Assembly (NCBI GenBank): GCA_937916005.1
Contig: CALGIA010000235.1
Span: forward strand, 1-11,750
Direction of reading: 5' to 3'
Length of the DNA stretch: 11,750 nucleotides
Origin: an uncultured Rhodospirillaceae bacterium
GTDB lineage: Bacteria; Pseudomonadota; Alphaproteobacteria; MPNO01
Below the pieces are notes generated by a model. That model had not been told where the DNA came from and ran no database searches. It saw only the letters and a program-made list of their open reading frames with translations. A program made the translations under genes and the position numbers. Of this stretch, positions 7,035 to 11,750 are shown piece by piece. Each line of letters starts with the position of its first letter. Positions within the stretch are counted from its first letter, which is position 1.

Positions 7035-8725
7035 ACTTCCGGCAGGATCTTGCGCAGCTGTTCCATGGTCAGCAACTCGCGCGCGTCGTCGTCGAGATAA
7101 GGCACGCCGATACCGTATTCTGACCAGCGATCGTGGATTTTCTGTTCGGTCTCCGGCGGGATCGTGTTGATCGGCCCCATGCGGCGTCCGCCCCAATCCG
7201 GGTTGGGCTCGAAGTTCCAGTTGCGGGTCGCGTCGATCAGGACCCGGGTCCAGCTTCCAGTGCCGTATTTGGCAATGTTGATTTTCTCGCGCGCCACCGA
7301 TGGGTCGAGCACCGAACCGAATGTCTCGCCGAAGGTCTGCAACTGGCCTTCGGCCGCATTGACGCGGAATCCCATGGCCCAGTCGAGCGCCTCGCGGTCA
7401 CGGATATCGATGTCTTCCTCGACCACCATGACGTTCTTGAAGAACCACTGCCCGGCGCTGGTGCCCCATAGCGCGTTGCCGACCTGCTGGGCATGGCCGC
7501 GATAACGCTTGTGGATCTGGACCACGATGTTGCAGCCGGTGGTGACCGGCGGCATCCAGACATCGGTGACGCCGTCGACGCCGGCATCTTCCAGCATGTT
7601 CCAGGCGATGGCCGACCATGAATAGGCGCAGAGCGGCGAATCCTCGCTCGGGAAGCCGGGCCGCGCGCCTTCCAGCGCGCCCCGCATGATGGGATCGTCC
7701 CGGTGGGTGATCGCGGTAAGTTCCAGTACCGGTTTGCGTGATGGCCGGCCGCCCAGATGTCCCGGATAATCGGCGAACGGGCCTTCCATCTCGTAGGAGT
7801 CCGGGTCGGGGTTGATATAGCCCTCGAACACGATTTCCGCGCTGGCCGGAACCTCCAGATCGACGGTTTCGCATTTCACCAGCTCGACCGGCCGGCCCAG
7901 GATCGCGCCCATCATGTCCCACTCGCAGACATGTTTCGGGAATGGGCTGCCGGCGCAGAACGGCAACACATCGTGCCAGCCCTGGACCACGGCCACGGGC
8001 ATGTGGCCTTCCTTGCCCTTGGGCAAATTGGCGTATTTGCCGAAATGGCCGCCCCAGCCCTGTGTCGGCATCAGCAGCGTGCCGATCCGGTGTCCGTCGA
8101 GCAGCTGGCCCCGATAGAGTCCGACATTGGTATGACCGGTTTCCGGATCGCGGGTGACCACGCCGCAGAAGGTGTTGATGTATTTTCCGCCATCGCTGTG
8201 GTGCCATTTGGCGGCCGGAAATTGGTGCAGATCGATATCGCGGCCGGTCAGGATGTGGGATTTTACCGGACCGTTTTCGACGATCACCGGCGCGACGGGT
8301 TTGCGGTACACATTCTTGAAATGACGCACCAGCGCCTTGTCGGACGTATCCTTGGGCAGTCGTGCGAGGCGTAGAATCTGGTCGCGGGCGCCGACGGCGC
8401 AGGTCAGCATCCGGGTGCAGATGGTATCCTGATAATCCTTGATGTTCTCGAGCAACAATCCGGGACCCTTGAGCGCGAGATTTGCCCGCGCCAGGGCGCC
8501 GATTTCCTGGTCCCAATCCACTTCCGCCTTGATACGGCGCAGCAGTCCGGCCATTTCCAGATCGCGCATCCAGCTTCGCATGTCCGGACCATGGGAGGCT
8601 GGTGGGGAAACCGGTTGCATGACCGGCGCGCTTCTTTTGGAAATGGTGCTTTTGACGCCCGCCGCGCGCTTCGCCAATGCCTGTCTGGCATTTGCCTGGG
8701 GCCTGGTGGTGGATTGTCTGGCCAT
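7031..8725 (-). CDS. UbiD-family prenylated-FMN decarboxylase
   Basis: This 564-residue member of the UbiD family performs reversible (de)carboxylation of aromatic or unsaturated acids using prenylated FMN. Family landmarks are HTNVGLYRGQL at 198-208 (N200 metal ligand, R205 of the catalytic triad), PFPKHVCEWD at 261-270 (E268, probable metal ligand), ETVDLEVPASAEIVFEGYI at 286-304, and EGPFAD at 314-319 supplying the two acids of the E-R-E/D triad. YRGHAQQVGNALWG and VVEEDIDIRD follow near 408-443. It differs from E. coli UbiD: the usual G-D/E-x-T-G-Y after EGPF is ADYPGH, and the region of the conserved histidine reads LMPTQGWGGHF. It is therefore probably not the ubiquinone enzyme, and the substrate is unknown. 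Residues 1-48 are a basic leader. The ATG has AAGGA at 8734-8738, eight bases away, which supports this start. No ubiX is visible in the window. Confidence 0.9.
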   Translation of the reverse strand: MARQSTTRPQANARQALAKRAAGVKSTISKRSAPVMQPVSPPASHGPDMRSWMRDLEMAGLLRRIKAEVDWDQEIGALARANLALKGPGLLLENIKDYQDTICTRMLTCAVGARDQILRLARLPKDTSDKALVRHFKNVYRKPVAPVIVENGPVKSHILTGRDIDLHQFPAAKWHHSDGGKYINTFCGVVTRDPETGHTNVGLYRGQLLDGHRIGTLLMPTQGWGGHFGKYANLPKGKEGHMPVAVVQGWHDVLPFCAGSPFPKHVCEWDMMGAILGRPVELVKCETVDLEVPASAEIVFEGYINPDPDSYEMEGPFADYPGHLGGRPSRKPVLELTAITHRDDPIMRGALEGARPGFPSEDSPLCAYSWSAIAWNMLEDAGVDGVTDVWMPPVTTGCNIVVQIHKRYRGHAQQVGNALWGTSAGQWFFKNVMVVEEDIDIRDREALDWAMGFRVNAAEGQLQTFGETFGSVLDPSVAREKINIAKYGTGSWTRVLIDATRNWNFEPNPDWGGRRMGPINTIPPETEQKIHDRWSEYGIGVPYLDDDARELLTMEQLRKILPEV

Positions 8726-8752
8726 TGCCTCGTTCCTTACGCGCCGCGCCGG

Positions 8753-8785
8753 ATGAATTTCACCTTAATGTACGGTGGAATTCAT
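8753..8785. repeat. 33-bp imperfect inverted repeat upstream of the UbiD-family gene
   Basis: The arms ATGAATTTCACC (8753-8764) and GGTGGAATTCAT (8774-8785) match at 11 of 12 positions as reverse complements, separated by nine AT-rich bases. The centre-to-centre distance of 21 bp equals two helical turns, as for a dimeric repressor or activator site. It ends 28 bases before the UbiD-family ATG. A T-run is absent on both sides, so it is a poor intrinsic terminator for the upstream exported-protein gene. An operator is the better guess. Confidence 0.5.
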
Positions 8786-8813
8786 TGATAAGGTATTGAA
8801 ATCCAGCTGTTTT

Positions 8814-9365
8814 CTAATTGGCGGTCTTGACCATCCGGCCCTTGACCGTGCGCACGCGCTCGCCATCTTTCAGCCGGGTGAAGGTCAATTGCATGCCAAG
8901 CCCCGACAGGGTGCGCACATAGCGCTGCAGCTGATAGGCCCCGTCATCGCCAATGACCATCTGATAGATGACCAGCGACTGGCCCCTGATGCGCGCCCAG
9001 CTCATTTCCTCGCCCGATATGGGGTCGGCGCTGTCGGTGGCGCGGAATATGCCGGGCCGTTTCGTCGACGTAAATATGCGGGTCGTCGATTTACGTTTGA
9101 TTTTCGGATTGGACGGATCGCCGCCGCGTCGGATCACGCTGGTCCAGGTCACCTTGAAGCCAGAGCCTTCTGGCCGGATGATCACATCCATATCCCGCGC
9201 GGTTATGGCAAAATAAATGCTGTCTTGGTTCTCCGCCACGCCGCCGCCGGAATATGTTCCGAAAAACGCCGACACCGGAAGATCCGCCGCCTGTAGCCGA
9301 CCCGGCGCGGCCAGGGCCAGAAATACAGCCGCCAGCGACATTGCCCATTTGATTCTTTTTGTCAT
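8814..9365 (-). CDS. Small exported protein of unknown function
   Basis: This protein of 183 residues begins with a clear Sec signal peptide: basic MTKRIK, a hydrophobic stretch to about residue 20, and a likely cut after GRLQA near residue 26. The mature part of about 157 residues is rich in alternating polar and hydrophobic segments (FFGTYSGGG, DSIYFAITARDMDVIIRPEG, FKVTWTSVI, RPGIFRATD, SLVIYQMVIGDDGAYQLQRY, MQLTFTRLKDGERVRTVKG). This suggests an all-beta fold, perhaps a lipocalin-like barrel. There are no cysteines in the mature part, no lipobox and no recognisable catalytic motif. I recall similar uncharacterised proteins in alphaproteobacteria but cannot name a function. ATG 9365 is chosen because the signal peptide begins there; a TTG at 9431 would add 22 poor-looking residues. 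It lies 66 bases after hemF on the same strand. Confidence 0.75.
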   Translation of the reverse strand: MTKRIKWAMSLAAVFLALAAPGRLQAADLPVSAFFGTYSGGGVAENQDSIYFAITARDMDVIIRPEGSGFKVTWTSVIRRGGDPSNPKIKRKSTTRIFTSTKRPGIFRATDSADPISGEEMSWARIRGQSLVIYQMVIGDDGAYQLQRYVRTLSGLGMQLTFTRLKDGERVRTVKGRMVKTAN

Positions 9366-9394
9366 GTTCCGTCGTCCCGTTGTGTCAGCATCCC

Positions 9395-9422
9395 ATGCTA
9401 GCATGAGTGCGATTTTTACCAA
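9395..9422 (-). promoter_or_regulatory. Possible promoter of the exported-protein gene
   Basis: On the minus strand, TTGGTA (9417-9422) and TAGCAT (9395-9400) are 16 bases apart, each matching four of six consensus bases. The -10-like box lies inside the perfect 12-bp palindrome CATGCTAGCATG (9394-9405). The site is 30 bases before the ATG, so the gene may be transcribed separately from hemF. Weak evidence. Confidence 0.3.
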
Positions 9423-9431
9423 TATAGCCAA

Positions 9432-10301
9432 TCAGGGCCATTTCACCTCGGGCGGCATCGACATGAGGATGGCTTCCGTATTGCCGCCGGTCTTGAGCCC
9501 GAATTGTGTGCCCCGGTCGTGGAGCAGGTTGAATTCCACATAGCGCCCGCGGCGGATAAGCTGATGTTCCCGCTGTTCCGCTGTCCAGGGCTCGTTCATG
9601 TGACGGGCCACGATCTTGGGATAGACCTCCAGAAACGCGCGCCCCACATCCTGGGTAAAGGCGAAATCGGCCTCCCAGTCACCGGTGTTGTGATTGTCAT
9701 AGAAAATGCCGCCCACGCCGCGCGACTCGTTCCGGTGCGGCAAAAAGAAATATTCGTCGCAGCGTTTTTTGAAATCCGGGTAATAGGCCGGGTCGTACTT
9801 GTCGCAAGCCGCCTTGTAGGCGGCGTGAAAATCCGCCGTGTCCGCATCGACGGGAACCATTGGCGTCAGATCGCCGCCGCCGCCGAACCAATGCTTCGTG
9901 GTCACGATGAAGCGCGTGTTCATATGGACAGCCGGCACCAGGGGCGACCGCATATGGGCGACCAGCGAAATTCCGCTGGCCCAAAATTCCGGATTTTCCT
10001 CCGCGCCCGGCATCTGCTTGCGGAATTCGGGCGAAAACTCGCCGTGAACGGTTGACACATTGACGCCGACTTTCTCGAAGACCCGTCCGCGCATGACCGA
10101 CATGACGCCACCTCCGCCCATGCCTTCTTTTCCGCCATCGCTCGGTGGCCGCTGCCAGCTGGTGCGCTCGAATCGTCCAGGCGCGGCGCTGTTGCCGGGT
10201 CCGTCGAAATCGTCTTCAAGCTTTTCGAACGCGGCGCAGATCAAATCGCGAAGCTCCTTGAACCACGCCGTTGCCCGGCTTTTCTGGTCTTCCATGGTCA
10301 T
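9432..10301 (-). CDS. hemF: Oxygen-dependent coproporphyrinogen III oxidase
   Basis: This 289-residue enzyme converts coproporphyrinogen III to protoporphyrinogen IX using O2, in the late haem pathway, in the cytoplasm. Signatures: GKEGMGGGGVMSVMRG at 57-72, HMNTRFI at 126-132, HWFGGGGDLTP at 137-147, KRCDEYFFLPHRNESRGVGG at 179-198, RRGRYVEFNLLHDRGTQFGL at 250-269 and TGGNTEAILMSMPP at 271-284. It ends a few residues later (EVKWP), shorter at the C-terminus than the E. coli protein as I remember it, which looks natural rather than truncated. The ATG comes one base after the trmL stop, with GGAG about ten bases upstream inside trmL, so the two are probably co-transcribed and coupled. An O2-requiring step implies aerobic growth. 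Confidence 0.97.
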   Translation of the reverse strand: MTMEDQKSRATAWFKELRDLICAAFEKLEDDFDGPGNSAAPGRFERTSWQRPPSDGGKEGMGGGGVMSVMRGRVFEKVGVNVSTVHGEFSPEFRKQMPGAEENPEFWASGISLVAHMRSPLVPAVHMNTRFIVTTKHWFGGGGDLTPMVPVDADTADFHAAYKAACDKYDPAYYPDFKKRCDEYFFLPHRNESRGVGGIFYDNHNTGDWEADFAFTQDVGRAFLEVYPKIVARHMNEPWTAEQREHQLIRRGRYVEFNLLHDRGTQFGLKTGGNTEAILMSMPPEVKWP

Positions 10302-10302
10302 G

Positions 10303-10776
10303 TCATGCGGTCTCCGCGGTTGGTGAATGGGGCAGGGCGCCGGTCTGGCGCAATGCCTCGCCCAGGGCCATCGCCGCAGCCATCGCCATATTGAGCGAAC
10401 GCAGGCCCGGCGCCATGGGAATTATGATGCGCGCATCCGCCGCCGTGTGAACCTCATCCGGCACACCGGCACTTTCCCGCCCGATCAATAGCGTATCGTC
10501 TTTCTGAAACACAAACCTGTCATAGGCCATATTGCCCCTGGTTGTCAGCAGTACTCGTCTCGATGCGGTATTTTGTCCCGCAAAATCGAGCCATGAATTG
10601 TGACGGACCATTTCCACATGGTCGAGATAATCCATTCCCGCCCGGCGCATCTGGCGTTCGCCCAGCAAAAAGCCGCAGGGCTCGATGATATCGACCGCAA
10701 TCCCCATGCATGCGGCGAGCCGCAGCACCGCGCCGGTGTTCTGTGGAATGTCGGGTTCGAACAGTGCAATCCGCAT
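10303..10776 (-). CDS. trmL: tRNA (cytidine/uridine-34-2'-O)-methyltransferase, SPOUT family
   Basis: This 157-residue SPOUT (SpoU-TrmD) methyltransferase most resembles TrmL, which 2'-O-methylates the wobble base of leucine tRNAs. Evidence is the N-terminal MRIALFEPDIPQNTGAVLRL at 1-20, IIEPCGFLLGERQMRRAGMD at 30-49, and the knot motifs LLIGRESAGVP at 96-106 and IPMAPGLRSLNMAMAAAMAL at 119-138. Its length matches the single-domain family. The start at 10776 is chosen because homology begins there. ATG 10818 would add 14 residues of unrelated sequence, and neither has a good ribosome-binding site. The stop is one base before the hemF ATG. It is read divergently from petA. The family call is strong; the exact tRNA target is by homology only. 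Confidence 0.92.
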   Translation of the reverse strand: MRIALFEPDIPQNTGAVLRLAACMGIAVDIIEPCGFLLGERQMRRAGMDYLDHVEMVRHNSWLDFAGQNTASRRVLLTTRGNMAYDRFVFQKDDTLLIGRESAGVPDEVHTAADARIIIPMAPGLRSLNMAMAAAMALGEALRQTGALPHSPTAETA

Positions 10777-10834
10777 TTCTGGCAATTTTCTCTCTGGTTT
10801 TGCGCCTGATTCGGCCATTTGTCGCGTATAAGAC

Positions 10835-10862
10835 TTGATTAATGGATGATTTGGATTATACC
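10835..10862 (+). promoter_or_regulatory. Putative sigma70-type promoter for the petA operon
   Basis: TTGATT (10835-10840) and TATACC (10857-10862) are separated by 16 bases, in an unusually AT-rich patch of this GC-rich window. Initiation near 10869 would leave a leader of about 115 bases before petA. The assignment is by consensus match and position only. Confidence 0.4.
10855..10860 (-). promoter_or_regulatory. Consensus -10 box facing trmL
   Basis: The minus strand reads TATAAT, a perfect -10 match, overlapping the plus-strand -10 candidate by four bases. The upstream -35 position is poor (TGGTTC at a 16-base spacing). Initiation near 10848 would serve either trmL start codon. Confidence 0.35.
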
Positions 10863-10901
10863 CGTCGCCGGGCTAGGAACCATCTTGTTCATAAACTTGT
10901 C

Positions 10902-10918
10902 TGCGGCACAGTGCCGCA
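10902..10918 (+). promoter_or_regulatory. GC-rich hairpin in the petA leader
   Basis: TGCGGCA, loop CAG, TGCCGCA gives a perfect 7-bp stem in the predicted petA leader, 65 bases before the ATG. No T-run follows, so it is not a standard terminator. It could stabilise or regulate the leader. Confidence 0.35.
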
Positions 10919-10983
10919 TTGCCGGTTTTGACGATCATGATAGCAATCAGCCCAACCTGACGAAGTCCGCCAAGGGGTAAAAG

Positions 10984-11541
10984 ATGTCGAATGCGGAAGA
11001 TGCGGCCGGAAGCGCCGCCCACGGAGAGGGCGAAACCCGGCGTGATTTCCTGTTGTACGCAACTGGCGCTTTCGGCGCCGTAGGAGCAGCGGCCGCTGTC
11101 TGGCCGTTGATCAGTCAAATGAATCCGGCCGCCGATACGTTGGCCGCCTCCACCACCGAAGTGAATATAGGGCCCATCGCGGAAGGGCAGAGCATCACGG
11201 TGGTGTGGCGCGGCAAGCCGGTCTTTATCCGGCGGCGCACGAAAGCCGAGATCGCAGCCGCCGGTAAAGTCGATCTGGCCGACCTGCCTGATCCCGAGGC
11301 CGATTCCAAGCGCGTGACCAAGCCCGAGTGGCTGGTCGTGGTCGGTATCTGCACCCATCTCGGCTGCATTCCCAAGGGACAGCGCACCGGTGAACGGCGC
11401 GGTGACTACGGCGGCTGGTTCTGCCCCTGTCACGGGTCTCACTACGATACGTCCGGGCGGATCCGAAAGGGTCCCGCGCCGAGAAACCTTTCCATACCGG
11501 AGTACAAATTCGTCTCCGACAAACTACTCCAAATCGGTTAG
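10984..11541 (+). CDS. petA: Cytochrome bc1 complex Rieske iron-sulfur subunit
   Basis: This 185-residue [2Fe-2S] subunit of the quinol:cytochrome c oxidoreductase passes electrons from ubiquinol to cytochrome c1. It has a Tat-type N-terminus with twin arginines in TRRDFL at 18-23, and a membrane anchor at about 24-44. The periplasmic cluster domain holds box I CTHLGC at 123-128 (ligands C123, H125; C128 for the disulfide) and box II CPCHGS at 147-152 (ligands C147, H150; disulfide C149). The C-terminal GPAPRNLSIPEY is the third conserved segment. All ligands are present and the length is normal for alphaproteobacteria. AAGGGG lies about six bases before the ATG. petB follows after 14 bases, so this is the start of the petABC (fbcFBC) operon. 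Expression is probably driven from the AT-rich region shared with trmL. Confidence 0.97.
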   Translation: MSNAEDAAGSAAHGEGETRRDFLLYATGAFGAVGAAAAVWPLISQMNPAADTLAASTTEVNIGPIAEGQSITVVWRGKPVFIRRRTKAEIAAAGKVDLADLPDPEADSKRVTKPEWLVVVGICTHLGCIPKGQRTGERRGDYGGWFCPCHGSHYDTSGRIRKGPAPRNLSIPEYKFVSDKLLQIG

Positions 11542-11555
11542 GAGCGGCCGCACAG

Positions 11556-11750
11556 ATGCCCCAACCCTGGATGAAGAACAAGCTCGTCGAATGGATCGAT
11601 CACCGCCTTCCGATGGTCGAATTCCTGGACAAGGAACTCTATGAGTATCCGACCCCCCGCAACCTGAATTACTGGTGGAACTTTGGGTCGTTGGCCGGCA
11701 TCGTTCTGGTGATCATGATCGCCACGGGGATCGTGCTTGCCATGCATTAT
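11556..11750 (+). CDS. petB: Cytochrome b subunit of the bc1 complex (5' end only)
   Basis: The 65 visible residues are the N-terminus of cytochrome b, the di-haem quinol-oxidising membrane subunit. EWIDHRLPMVEF at 12-23 and YPTPRNLNYWWNFGSLAGIV at 31-50 are the conserved amphipathic lead-in, and VLVIMIATGIVLAMHY at 50-65 begins the first membrane helix. The gene runs off the right edge, before the haem-ligand histidines. AGGAG overlaps the petA stop (11540-11544), 11 bases before the ATG. ATG 11571 is a less likely alternative. petC (cytochrome c1) would be expected next, outside the window. Confidence 0.95.
   Translation, partial: MPQPWMKNKLVEWIDHRLPMVEFLDKELYEYPTPRNLNYWWNFGSLAGIVLVIMIATGIVLAMHY

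Noticed and set aside
7757..8374. 205-codon plus-strand frame opposite the UbiD-family gene
   Set aside because: Antisense shadow of a well-conserved enzyme, with no ribosome-binding site or family signature noticed.
7398..8516. 372-codon minus-strand frame inside the UbiD-family gene
   Set aside because: It is an alternative frame of the same strand with an Arg-rich, motif-free product. The UbiD-family frame is unambiguous.
8753..8785. Inverted repeat read as an intrinsic terminator
   Set aside because: It is followed by GC-rich sequence without a T-run on the minus strand, and no plus-strand gene ends nearby.
1..11750. Mobile elements, CRISPR arrays, tRNA/rRNA genes, phage or defence genes
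   Set aside because: No transposase, integrase, direct-repeat array, attachment-like duplication or structural RNA signature was seen. Gene content and codon bias are uniform and housekeeping in type.

Overview
The window is ordinary, gene-dense chromosomal DNA from a GC-rich, aerobic alphaproteobacterium. The evidence is a cytochrome bc1 operon (petA, petB), oxygen-dependent hemF, a DUF1285/Nudix/CCA-transferase gene run, and a MoxR/DUF58/DUF4159 cluster of alphaproteobacterial type. The order cannot be fixed from sequence alone; Rhodospirillales-like is a guess. I see no mobile element, CRISPR array, tRNA or rRNA. Coding is nearly continuous: the longest gap is the roughly 0.2 kb trmL-petA divergent region.

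Left block (minus strand, 4564 to 1): a MoxR AAA+ ATPase, a DUF58 protein with an intact metal site, and a very large membrane protein that joins a BatA-like N-terminus to a C-terminal DUF4159 domain and runs off the left edge. The three genes are packed with gaps of 2 to 8 bases and look like one operon, probably for a chaperone-like remodelling system at the membrane. Its client is unknown.

Middle block (plus strand, 4595 to 7034): a DUF1285 protein, a CoA-pyrophosphatase-type Nudix hydrolase and the CCA-adding tRNA nucleotidyltransferase, closely spaced or overlapping. It diverges from the MoxR gene with only about 30 bases between start codons. It ends tail to tail with a UbiD-family decarboxylase, the two stop codons overlapping.

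Right block: on the minus strand, trmL and hemF form a tight pair, followed by a small exported protein of unknown function and then the UbiD-family gene. A 33-bp imperfect inverted repeat lies just upstream of the UbiD-family gene. On the plus strand the bc1 operon begins with petA (Rieske protein) and continues into petB (cytochrome b), cut by the right edge. A short AT-rich stretch between trmL and petA carries opposed promoter-like elements, so haem synthesis and a haem-dependent respiratory complex are transcribed back to back.

I found no convincing undescribed system. The points most worth checking are the inverted repeat upstream of the UbiD-family gene, the opposed promoter between trmL and petA, the signal-peptide-like junction inside the DUF4159 protein, and the altered active-site motifs and basic N-terminal extension of the UbiD-family protein.
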